This document shows positions 16,552-26,630 of a DNA stretch of 64,000 nucleotides, piece by piece. The position numbers and the translations under genes are program-made. The first letter of the stretch is position 1; the number at the start of each line of letters is the position of its first letter. The notes beneath the pieces are model-generated. The model made no database searches, was not told where the DNA came from, and worked only from the letters and a program-made list of their open reading frames with translations. The DNA lies in contig NC_087062.1 in the NCBI RefSeq assembly GCF_963678635.1, positions 3,435,556 to 3,499,555 on the forward strand. Direction: 5' to 3'. The DNA is from Symsagittifera roscoffensis (Eukaryota; Xenacoelomorpha; Acoela; Convolutidae).

Positions 16552-17506
16552 AGTTGTTATTTGTTCGCTGACGATTCAAAGTTGTTTTCTACTGATGTTA
16601 CTTCTCTACAGCATGATATTGATTCTTTTACAAACTGGTGTACTGCAAATGATTTATCGGTCAATCACGATCAGTGCAGTCTCATTGTTTTCAAAGACAA
16701 TTTTCCTCCTCATGTGATGGTCAACGACCAGGACATAACTGCCTCAAATGTAGTAAAAGACCTTGGTTTATTTGTCTCTGATGACTTGAGCTGGATGATA
16801 CCTATCAATAATAAGCTGTTATCATCTAACAAGTCACTTCATTTTATCAGGCGCATTTTCCTTTCACTGTCTCTCAATCCATCAAGCTCATGTTTGTTAA
16901 CATGTGTATAAAGAGTATCATTTTTTATGCATCCCCTGTTTGGTTTCCTTCATTTAATTATATCCGAAAACTTGAAAGTTTCAATCCAAAGTGTCTGAAA
17001 TGGGTTATTGGTTCAAAACCCTTTGAAGACTAGTTATTTCTCACGAAAACAGCCTATCTGTTACCATCTTATTTTCAACGATGTGTTACTGTTCTACAAA
17101 ATGTTACATGATCTTACAGAATTGCCGTTTTCTTAGTATTTCTTTTTTAAGGTGACCAACAGCCGGAAATCCACCATCCTTTGCACAATTCAAACAGCAA
17201 AAGAAGTGGCAGACTGAGAAGTTCTTCTTTAATCGCGTTGAGAAATCGGTCAACGAGTTGATCCGTCTTGGTGTAGACATCTTCGCTCCTCACGAGTCTT
17301 TCAAGAGAAGAGTCAAGGATCTTCTTTTAGAGAGAACTCTGTCATTTTTTGATCAACTGAACTCGTGTTCATGGTTCTTGAAGTTCACCTGCTCAAACTG
17401 TCGTTTTTAACTGGATGTTTTTGTTTGTATTTTTTCCCTAATATATTATTTAAGGGAATTACTTTTTTTTTCTTCTTCTTATTCTTCTTTTTCTTTTTCT
17501 TCTTAC
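16552..17506 (+). pseudogene. LINE reverse transcriptase C-terminus, copy C
   Basis: Same truncated RT as at 14,554. One A is missing near 16,854, so the thumb shifts frame and stops at 16,911. The downstream frame is better kept than in A and B: where they have TAG this copy has GAG (about 17,328), and the frame runs on through ERTLSFFDQLNSCSWFLK to a Cys-rich end TCSNCRF and a stop at 17,408. That suggests the original protein ended with this Cys motif and that A and B share a nonsense change. Confidence 0.8.
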
Positions 17507-17970
17507 TGTTAATCGCAAGAATGCAAACCAAAATATAAACATGAGGCACAAGAAACAGAGAGGGGACAGCTAACGAGCCAATTTGATTTATGAAGCACTG
17601 ACAGTTTTAGCGAATGAAATACAAATTAGGAGAGATTCAAAAACTAATTAGGTGTAAAGAGAAGTCGATAACACTATCCGAGACTTTTCAAAGCTTGCTG
17701 CTTGATGGTGGATTTTGTATTCCTCCTAACACCACGATTAAGTCAGATTTTTCAATACGTCTAATAATGCAGCTCTCGATCACAAAAAAGGTCAATTAAA
17801 ATGGGCCCTTCCGTCATGCTACGATACATGCACAGGTTGGAAAGGGCCGTACCAACGCTACATAATTTTTTTCAGAATGCGTTAAAATTGTAAACTCAAA
17901 CAAGAGTTTTTGCACATTTTTCTGCATATTCAGGTTTTGAAAGTTCTGAACTATCTGTACAAAATGATCA

Positions 17971-18404
17971 AAGATCTCCAAAAGTGAGAAACTCATCATT
18001 ATTTCAAAGCTGAAACATTCAGCCAACAAAACTTAAAAAATATTTCTGAAATTTTTTAACAACTATTATCTACCAATTTTAAACATTTTGTCACAAACTT
18101 CTGAGTGTTTGCACCTTTCTATGTTTACAATTTCGTTTTCTCGCTAACTTTATTAACTGCTATAACTTTCTTTATTAATTTTCTCATTATATTTTCTTCT
18201 ATATAAATACATCGGCAAAATTTTATGAATAAATCAAGTCGATATTAATGCATCAAGAGAATTGTCAATTAAAATCTACCTTCCTCTACTATAGCACAGA
18301 TAGACTTGTCCTTGTTGGATGCATTTTTAAGATTTTTGCTACCCCTAAAAAAAGTCATTTAAAACGGGCTCTTCCGTCATGCGACGATACGTGCACAGGT
18401 TGGA
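17971..18404. repeat. AT-rich stretch with retroelement 3' tail sequence
   Basis: The first part (GATCAAAGATCT..., TGAGAAACTC) resembles the PLE terminal repeat found near 53,790 and 60,050. The last part (18,358-18,404) is a diverged copy of the REL-element 3' tail in antisense, including GGGCTCTTCCGTCATGCGACG and GTGCACAGGTTGGAT. No gene is seen. Confidence 0.5.
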
Positions 18405-19884
18405 TGGGCTAGGAATGGGAGGATTAGACATCCTCAGTAACACCTTATCCAAAAAAATATGAGTGGTCACAAACCATTTGTGATCTGTTAGAAAACAGTG
18501 ATCCAGAAATATGAAGAAGAAGAAGTGTATATTCAAGTCTTCTGAAAAGACAATAGTACAAGTATGAAAACATTAAAATTAAAATTTCAAATCATCAAAC
18601 ATCAGTTGTAGTCTAGGTGTAGTTGTTCTAGGTAATATCAAGTCAGCTTTTAATGTTTATGAAATAAAATTGACCATCTATTACGGTGTAACTGATGTAT
18701 CCTCGGACAAATCTCTGAGAGGTCTCGGAATAGAAGCGCTATTAGAACGGTTCTATAACTTGGCTTAGAAATCACTGATATTGCTACGAACCATTTGACG
18801 AGAATGAATTTTTGGATTCTAATTGAATTTCCAATGATTTTTTCAAATAATGCCGCGACCGCCCAGAGGCGTTGGATTGGTCCTAAATTGATTCGGATAG
18901 AGTGAATATGGTAGAAATGCAATAAATCAACCCAGAGGCGTCGGGATAGTCTTAAATTGAGTCGGATAGATTGGATATGGCAGAGCTGCGACTGAGTGTC
19001 TGGAACTGTTTGTTAGGAGCCGAGGGCATCAGATATCATCCAGAAATGATCCAGAAATAGCTGAAACGGAACAAACTCTGACAAATAGTAACATCAAAAC
19101 TGAGAGACAGAACATCAAATTCACAAAAAAACTTAAATTATGGAAATTTGCTCGTCAGAAAAAAAAAATTGATAGTAAACCTAGCGTCACAGAAAGGAGC
19201 ATTGAATTTGCTAAGCATGCTATCCGTAAAAATTTTTGCCTAAACAAATCAGAGTTTAAAGATGGATTACATCTGATATGTGGATGGCAATCATCAAACA
19301 CCCCACAAATATGCCCATGTGGACAATCGCTCACACTGACCCACTCTCTTCACTGTCCCAAAAGTGGATACAATTACCTAAGACATAATGAAAACCGCGA
19401 TACCTTTGCGAAACTCCTAGACGAAATATGCCATGATGTTGAAATAGAGGAGCCGAAGCTTCACTCGTTGGAAGGCGAAAGATTTCACAATAAAACAACC
19501 CTTACTGAAGATGAAACTCGACTGGACATCAAGGCAAATGAACTCTGGGCAGGCCAATTCAGGCGAACCTTTTTCGATGTAAAAATTTTCAACCCTCATG
19601 CTAAATCCCGCCCTAAAATAATATCTGACGCCTACAAAGATCATGAGAAATCCAAAACATTTAAATACCAACAAAGAATTCCGGATATGGAAAACAGCAG
19701 CTTTGTTCAAATATGTTTTTTGTGTACCGGAGGAGCAGCACCAGGATCTACAAAAACCATCCAGAAACTAGCAGAGAAGTTAAGCGAAAAACGGAACGAA
19801 TCTTTCTCGGACACAATAAACTTTAAAAGAACAGAAATAAGTTTTGCACTTCTGAGGAGTGCAATCTTCTGCCTTATGGAATAA
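18405..19884 (+). pseudogene. RT/REL retrotransposon C-terminal fragment, plus strand, unit 1
   Basis: It reads LGMGGLDILSN and KYEWSQTICDLL, is interrupted by a 537-bp insertion (18,511-19,047), then resumes ETEQTLTNSN. A one-base A-run difference (frameshift) near 19,165 breaks unit 1; unit 2 is open here. The fragment contains the Cys/His motif CPCGQ...THSLHC, the REL nuclease signature RLDI...FFDVKIFNP and the family's C-terminal SFALLRSAI. REL domains nick target DNA for target-primed reverse transcription. The RT palm is absent. The end abuts antisense 3'-tail sequence of the neighbouring element, so it lacks its own tail. Confidence 0.8.
18511..19047 (-). mobile_element. 537-bp SINE-like insertion with 11-bp target duplication
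   Basis: GATCCAGAAAT is duplicated exactly at 18,500-18,510 and 19,048-19,058, and the interrupted REL frame resumes after it. Read on the minus strand, the insertion ends in a CTTCTTCTTC tail. It holds two ~60-bp imperfect direct repeats about 69 bp apart (CCCAGAGGCG..., TTAAATTGA...CGGATAGA). No protein is recognisable; a long duplication plus a simple tail fits a SINE or other retroposon. Orientation is inferred from the tail. Confidence 0.7.
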
Positions 19885-19889
19885 AAAGG

Positions 19890-22800
19890 AAGGTCATTTA
19901 AAATGGACCCTTCCGTCATGCGATGGTACTTGCACAGGTTGGATAGGGCCGTACCAACGCTATGTAAACACATCGGCTATTTAAATACATTTTATGAATA
20001 AATCAATTCGATATTAATGCATCAAGAGAAATTTCAATTAAAATTCATCCTCCTCGATTATCGCACAGATAGAACTAACTATATTGGATGTATTTTTAAG
20101 ATTTTTGCACCCCTATGGTGGAGGATTGCACTCCTCAGAAGTGCAAAAATTATTTTTGTTCTGATAATTTTTTTTGTGTCCGAGTATGATTCGTTCCGTT
20201 TTTGGCTAAGTTTCTCTGCTGGTTTCTGGATGGTTTTTGTAGAGCCTGGTGCTGCTTCTCCGATACACGCAAGATTTAGTGGTACAAATTTGCTGTGTTC
20301 CATATCTAGAATTCTTTTTTGGTATTTTAATGTTTCGACACTCTCATGATATTTATAGGTGTCAGATATAGCCGGATTTAGCATAGGGGTTGAAAATTTT
20401 TACATCGAAAAAGGTTCGGTTGAATTGGCCTCCCCAGAGTCAATTTGCTTTGATGTCAACTCGAGCGTCATCTTCAATAGTGGTGGTTTTGTTGTGAAAG
20501 TTTTCGCCTTCCAACGAGTGAAGCTTCGGCTCCTCTATTTCAACATCATGGCATACTTCGTCTAGGAGTTTCGCAAAGGTATCGCGGTTTTCATTATGTC
20601 TTAGGTAAGTGTATCCACTTTTGAGACTGTGAAGAGAGTGGGTCAGTGTGAACGATTGTCCACATGGGCAAATTTGTGGGGTGTTTGGTGGTTGCCATCC
20701 ACATATCAGATGTAATCCATCTTTAAACTCTCATTTGTTGAGACAAAAATTTTTACGGCTAGCATGCTTAGCAAATTCAATGCTCCTTTTTGTGACGCTA
20801 GGTTTATTATCAGTTTTTTTTCTGACGAGCAACTTTCCATAATTTTAGTTTTTTTTGAGAGTGTGATGTTCTGTCTCTCTCAGTTTCGATGTTTCTATTT
20901 ATCAGAGTTTGTTCCGTTTCAGCTACTTCTGGAACAACACTGTTTTCTAAGGGATCACAAATGGCTTGTGACCACTCATAGTTTCTGGAAAAATCCGTGT
21001 TATTGAGGTCTAATCCTCCCATTCTGAGTGGTAGTGCAAAAAGTTTGCGATCTTCATCAGTTATATGGTTTTTACCAGTAATACTAGGAAGTAGCTGTTT
21101 TCTTACGTTTTTCTCAATTTCATTCATTTTCTTGAATGCTTACGGAGTTGTTCTGATTAGAAATCTTAATTTACTTTGAACTCCCTTTGTGAAGCAGGAG
21201 TACGCATTTTGTGGTGATGTTTTAGCTATTTTGAAAAAATTTTCAGTTAGGATAGCTGTCTTTTCAATTTTGCTTTCCATGTAATTATTGCATGCTTCTG
21301 GTGTTCCTATAACCAATCCAAGGACTTTAAGACCGTCTACCATTGTAACATTTGTGTCTTCAAATACTTTTATGGCCCTGTCACGAAGGTTTTCCTTTAC
21401 TATGAGTTGACACTTGGAAGGCTTCACATTGTATCCGAAAGCCTTTCCGTGCCCATCCAGGTTGTCCAGTATTGCGCGGAGACTCTTAAGATCACCTGCA
21501 GCGCTTCCATCATCTGCGTACCATTTTTGGGTGACATTTGGTTTTTGCAGGAGCTCAATCAGCGGGATTATCCCAATTCTATACCTAGCCATTGCGAGGG
21601 GATCACCTTGCGTTGTGCCTTCGGTAGATGTCGAAACCGCGTTATTGACATATAGGTTTGAGGTATGTTTATATGAGTTGGCCAGCGCATGATGTAGTGC
21701 CGGACAAAAAATTTGTTCGTTTTTTAGAGCAAGTTCTCTATTGAGCGAGTTGAAGGCATTTTCTGCATCAATAAGTAGTATGGCGTCCGTTTACGGTTTC
21801 TGAAACTCATTCCTCAAGCTGTGGATCACATATTCGATTCCACACTTCTGGCCTAAGCAGAATTGGATTTTTAAGGTCTGATTCTATACATTTGGTGGTT
21901 GTTTTGCCAATTAATTTTCTCAGAACTTCGCCTATACTATTGGGCCGTACCCTTGGATTTTTGTCCAGAGGTATCTGGCGCCTCGAGTTGTACGCCGTTA
22001 GGTTTTCATGGAGGAGAACTTTACTTTTTATTGTATAGGATAGTTTTGCAGTTGTTTTGCAAAGCTCAATGGATGTCTGGTTGAAGTGAGTTAATACCCT
22101 ATTCCATTAGCACGCATCTAGACCTGAGGGATCGTGGCTTCCGTGCGTTTTCAAGGTTGATTTTCGAACTTTTTGGCGTTTTTTTTTGTTCGAATAAAGG
22201 GGATTGGTATGGCATTGTACCATCACTTACTTCACAAATATAGTTAGTCTTCGCTGCTTTGGCTGGTGATTGTCTTTCAGGATACTATGGACTGTTTTTT
22301 CTTCAATGATTTGGTTTAGTGGAAGTACTCCTTTTGTTTTCTAGTCTGCAAGGCAGCCAATGGCGGCAGATATTTTGCCTGTACTCATTAGTTTATCGAA
22401 TTGCTTAACTTCCTCGTTTACTTCGGACTTCTTTTGTTTTGGATGATTAATTTAGAGAGTTTTTGCTTCTTTGAAAAGTTCGTCTAATAGGCCTTGCTTC
22501 CTTAAAATTATGCGGCAGCTCAGTGTTTTGGAATTTGATCCGTTTGTTTCTGGTTTCGTTTTGGAGAGCAGCAAACGTGGGAAAATCATTGCTGCTTTCA
22601 TTGCGACGTTAGAATTTGGTGTTTCTTCTTTTAATAGCAACAGCTGCTGGTTCAGTAATTCTATGAATTGGAAACCGGGCTTGTTTTCGATTAGAACTAT
22701 GAAGCGCGGTTTCCAGTTAACGACAAATTTATACATGTCGTTTATTTTAATTTCCAGTTCTTAGTCGATAAGTTTCAAGGGGTCGGAGTGGACAGTAGTG

Positions 22801-23756
22801 ATTGCTGACGCCATGGATTAGATTGTGTGGCGTTGGGCAGTATGTTTAATTCAGGTGTTGCCGGTGATGTTTCTTTTTGAGTTGTGATGGGGGCTGAGCT
22901 TGTTGGTCTGTTGGTGGATTTGGGCCCCTTTGCAAAGTTCTCGGGGGTGCATTGTATGCAGGACAACCCATCGTATTAAAAATTGCTGCTCTGTAGCCTG
23001 CTAAATGAGACATGGAAGTAAGCTTTGCAAATGACACACTACATGCCTCCTTACCGGCGGTGGCGTTTGCAAATATGGCAGTGCGTTTAATCGGCCAAAA
23101 AATGGCAGCGAGGAGGGTAAATCTATGGCGAATATGTACAAGTTAGCTGAGCGAACAATTAACTGAAAATTTTATTACCATAAAAAGAAAAATGAATACC
23201 ATTTTTACAAAACCTATTAGCGCTAAAATTAACGTTTAGATTGGGGAAACAATTCGGATTCTTAAGTGGTAAAATGTAATAATAAGGCGAAACAAAGAGT
23301 TATTTAGAGCACCAAATTTTCTGCTTATGAATTCATTTTTTTGCCGAGAGGGTGGTTTTGGGGATAAAAAGCTTATTTGGGTTAAACTTATGATTTATCA
23401 AATTTATTAAAAATCTCCAATCATTAGCAAAGTCTGAAAAGGTAGATGAGTCATCATTAAATCCGGCTACTATAGTAACACAGTTCAGTTTCTGCGAGGG
23501 GTAGCGCGAGACAGTAGCGGCAAGGTCGGCTAGCTTTGCACCTCTGCACGAGTGAACCGTGGCTCCGACATCTTTGGGGCTGCAGTACTTGGTCCTTGAG
23601 GTTCCTATTACCAGTTTCCTGCTCCACTTGGGTAGCCACATCGGCCTGTACTTCGGCACGGACAATCATTGAACACGGTACAAAAGAGGCAAAACAAGAG
23701 AAACAGTAGATTGTAAAATGGATTGTAGAGAAATGGATTTTGAAAACAAATAACAA
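19890..23756 (-). pseudogene. Non-LTR retrotransposon: SGNH-like domain, RT and REL endonuclease (minus strand, unit 1)
   Basis: Read from 23,756 leftward. An SGNH-like domain (23,665-23,333) has KLVIGTSRTKY, SCRGAKLADL and TIVAGFNDDS; the canonical GDS is GTS. A Pro/Gln-rich linker (about 23,040-22,775) follows. The RT shows motif A LLIDAENAFNSLNR, motif B EGTTQGDPLAMA and the catalytic KWYADDGSAAGDL. Further on come LRMGGLDL, a CPCGQ...THSLH Cys/His motif, the REL signature DDARVDIKAN...FFDVKIFNP and the terminal FALLRSAI. Several stops and frameshifts break it. The 3' UTR (20,100-19,890) ends with a conserved hairpin. It belongs to an RT/REL group common in marine invertebrate genomes, likely near the R2/NeSL/Dong-like REL clades. 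Confidence 0.8.
19905..19950 (-). promoter_or_regulatory. Conserved 3'-terminal hairpin of the REL retrotransposon
   Basis: In sense (minus) it reads GGCCCTATCC, a 26-nt loop, GGAAGGGTCC: a stem of about nine pairs with one bulge. Versions of the same hairpin occur at 13,290-13,334, near 15,808, near 17,805, near 24,548, at 26,646-26,691 and in sense orientation at 55,058-55,102 after a different REL fragment. Its position at the 3' end suggests a recognition site for the element's RT. Confidence 0.5.
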
Positions 23757-24097
23757 CCTGGTTTTTCATGGGTGGAGGTTCCGGTGGGTTTGTCCGGGTA
23801 GAGGGGGAGTATCGCGGCTTGACAAGCTTATCTCTAAAATCCTGTACCGGGCCTTCTTCTTACAAGCGTACTATTATGAGCGTATCATATCACATGAAAC
23901 TATGCAGTAAGTTTATCGCAACAATTAGGCTAATTCCGGAAAAAAAACAGGAATTCTCGGCTACAAGTAAATTTTGTTCCCGGATAGCTCAAAATTTTTG
24001 ATTCACTCAGAGCCAAAAATCAATCGCTGATCTTTCTGAATCAAACAGAATAGTCACCGAACTCAATGAACAACAAAATTGACTAGTTTTTTGATTT
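23757..24097 (+). repeat. 5' flank of REL element and satellite-family fragment
   Basis: The first 90 bp are the possible 5' UTR of the minus-strand element. From about 23,846 the sequence aligns with the satellite family (compare 14,200-14,340: TTTGTTCCCG...TAGC, CAATCGCTGAT). It ends at the junction with the second 6.74-kb unit. No coding region is supported. Confidence 0.6.
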
Positions 24098-25146
24098 ACT
24101 GAACTCGTGTTCATGGTTTTTGAAGTTCACCTGCTCAAACTGTCGTTTTTAACTGGATGTTTTTGTTTGTATTTTTTCCCTAATATATTATTTAAGGGAA
24201 TTACTTTTTTCTTCTTCTTCTTATTCTTCTTCTTCTTTTTCTTCTTACTGTTAATCGCAAGAATGCAAACCAAAATATAAACATGAGGCACAAGAAACAG
24301 AGAGGGGACAGCTAACGAGCCAATTTGATTTATGAAGCACTGACAGTTTCAGCGAATGAAATACAAATTAGGAGAGATTCAAAAACTAATTAGGTGTAAA
24401 GAGAAGTCGATAACACTATCCGAGACTTTTCAAAGCTTGCTGCTTGATGGTGGATTTTGTATTCCTCCTAACACCACGATTAAGTCAGATTGTTCAATAC
24501 GTCTAATAATGCAGCTCTCGATCACAAAAAAGGTCAATTAAAATGGGCCCTTCCGTCATGCTACGATACATGCACAGGTTGGAAAGGGCCGTACCAACGC
24601 TACATAATTTTTTTCAGAATGCGTTAAAATTGTAAACTCAAACAAGAGTTTTTGCACATTTTTCTGCATATTCAGGTTTTGAAAATTCTAAACTATCTGT
24701 ACAAAATGATCAAAGATCTCCAAAAGTGAGAAACTCATCATTATTTCAAAACTGAAACATTCAGCCAACAAAACTTAAAAAATATTTCTGAAATTTTTTA
24801 ACAACTATTATCTACCAATTTTAAACATTTTGTCACAAACTTCTGAGTGTTTGCACCTTTCTATGTTTACAATTTCGTTTTCTCGCTAACTTTATTAACT
24901 GCTATAACTTTCTTTATTAATTTTCTCATTATATTTTCTTCTATATAAATACATCGGCAAAATTTTATGAATAAATCAAGTCGATATTAATGCATCAAGA
25001 GAATTGTCAATTAAAATCTACCTTCCTCTACTATAGCACAGATAGACTTGTCCTTGTTGGATGCATTTTTAAGATTTTTGCTACCCCTAAAAAAAGTCAT
25101 TTAAAACGGGCTCTTCCGTCATGCGACGATACGTGCACAGGTTGGA
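24098..25146. repeat. Start of second 6.74-kb unit
   Basis: Near-identical to 17,356-18,404: LINE tail and TTC tract, satellite-family segment with hairpin sequence near 24,548, PLE-terminal-like and AT-rich sequence, and an antisense REL tail near 25,100. No gene is seen. Confidence 0.85.
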
Positions 25147-26625
25147 TGGGCTAGGAATGGGAGGATTAGACATCGTCAGTAACACCTTATCCAAAAAAAT
25201 ATGAGTGGTCACAAACCATTTGTGATCTGTTAGAAAACAGTGATCCAGAAATATGAAGAAGAAGAAGTGTATATTCAAGTCTTCTGAAAAGACAATAGTA
25301 CAAGTATGAAAACATTAAAATTAAAATTTCAAATCATCAAACATCAGTTGTAGTCTAGGTGTAGTTGTTCTAGGTAATATCAAGTCAGCTTTTAATGTTT
25401 ATGAAATAAAATTGACCATCTATTACGGTGTAACTGATGTATCCTCGGACAAATCTCTGAGAGGTCTCGGAATAGAAGCGCTATTAGAACGGTTCTATAA
25501 CTTGGCTTAGAAATCACTGATATTGCTACGAACCATTTGACGAGAATGAATTTTTGGATTCTAATTGAATTTCCAATGATTTTTTCATATAATGCCGCGA
25601 CCGCCCAGAGGCGTTGGATTGGTCCTAAATTGATTCGGATAGAGTGAATATGGTAGAAATGCAATAAATCAACCCAGAGGCGTCGGGATAGTCTTAAATT
25701 GAGTCGGATAGATTGGATATGGCAGAGCTGCGACTGAGTGTCTGGAACTGTTTGTTAGGAGCCGAGGGCATCAGATATCATCCAGAAATGATCCAGAAAT
25801 AGCTGAAACGGAACAAACTCTGACAAATAGTAACATCAAAACTGAGAGACAGAACATCAAATTCACAAAAAAACTTAAATTATGGAAATTTGCTCGTCAG
25901 AAAAAAAAATTGATAGTAAACCTAGCGTCACAGAAAGGAGCATTGAATTTGCTAAGCATGCTATCCGTAAAAATTTTTGCCACAACAAATCAGAGTTTAA
26001 AGATGGATTACATCTGATATGTGGATGGCAATCATCAAACACCCCACAAATATGCCCATGTGGACAATCGCTCACACTGACCCACTCTCTTCACTGTACC
26101 AAAAGTGGATACAATTACCTAAGACATAATGAAAACCGCGATACCTTTGCGAAACTCCTAGACGAAGTATGCCATGATGTTGAAATAGAGGAGCCGAAGC
26201 TTCACTCGTTGGAAGGCAAAAGATTTCACAATAAAACAACCCTTACTGAAGATGACACTCGATTGGACATCAAGGCAAATGAACTCTGGGCAGGCCAATT
26301 CAGGCGAACCTTTTTCGATGTAAAAATTTTCAACCCTCATGCTAAATCCCGCCCTAAAACAATATCTGACGCCTACAAAGATCATGAGAAATCCAAAACA
26401 TTTAAATACCAACAAAGAATTCCGGATATGGAAAACAGCAGCTTTGTTCAAATATGTTTTTTGTGTACCGGAGGAGCAGCACCAGGATCTACAAAAACCA
26501 TCCAGAAACTAGCAGAGAAGTTAAGCGAAAAACGGAACGAATCTTTCTCGGACACAATAAACTTTAAAAGAACAGAAATAAGTTTTGCACTTCTGAGGAG
26601 TGCAATCTTCTGCCTTATGGAATAA
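25147..26625 (+). pseudogene. RT/REL retrotransposon C-terminal fragment, plus strand, unit 2
   Basis: Duplicate of 18,405-19,884 with the better reading frame: 25,882-26,625 is open for 247 codons. In that numbering the zinc-binding motif is C58, C60, H68, C72 (CX1C-X7-H-X3-C, the spacing of REL-type retrotransposons) and the nuclease core is D129 (RLDI), D146 and K148 (FFDVK), a PD-(D/E)xK pattern. The C-terminal block is SFALLRSAIF. The RT palm lies outside and the 5' part is split by the 537-bp insertion, so the protein is not complete. Confidence 0.8.
25253..25789 (-). mobile_element. 537-bp SINE-like insertion, duplicate copy
   Basis: Same insertion as 18,511-19,047, with the duplicated GATCCAGAAAT at 25,242-25,252 and 25,790-25,800. 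The identical site shows it was carried along by the 6.74-kb duplication rather than inserted twice. Confidence 0.75.
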
Positions 26626-26630
26626 AAAGG

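Larger units (their letters stand above)
12379..17970 (+). repeat. Tandem array of ~2.0-kb units (satellite with captured LINE 3' end)
   Basis: Copy A (12,379-14,895, enlarged by 519 bp from a MITE plus its target duplication), copy B (14,896-16,892, 1,997 bp) and partial copy C (16,893 to about 17,970) align almost base for base. A fourth partial copy (24,098 to about 24,715) starts the second 6.74-kb unit. Each unit joins a LINE RT C-terminal fragment ending in a (TTC)n-rich tail to a non-coding repeat family that also exists without the LINE at 33,470-34,450. The simplest history is LINE insertion into one satellite monomer followed by tandem amplification. Confidence 0.9.

Noticed and set aside
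12379-17970. CRISPR-like or other prokaryotic repeat array
   Set aside because: Units are 2 kb, contain LINE sequence and lack short repeats with spacers; the whole window is eukaryotic.
18345-18922. Minus-strand ORFs at 18,345-18,536 and 18,650-18,922 as genes
   Set aside because: They lie in the REL tail and in the 537-bp insertion, have no motif, and recur only through the 6.74-kb duplication.
19905-19950. The GGCCCTATCC hairpin as a tRNA or tRNA fragment
   Set aside because: It lacks A and B boxes and cloverleaf arms; only a single stem-loop is possible.
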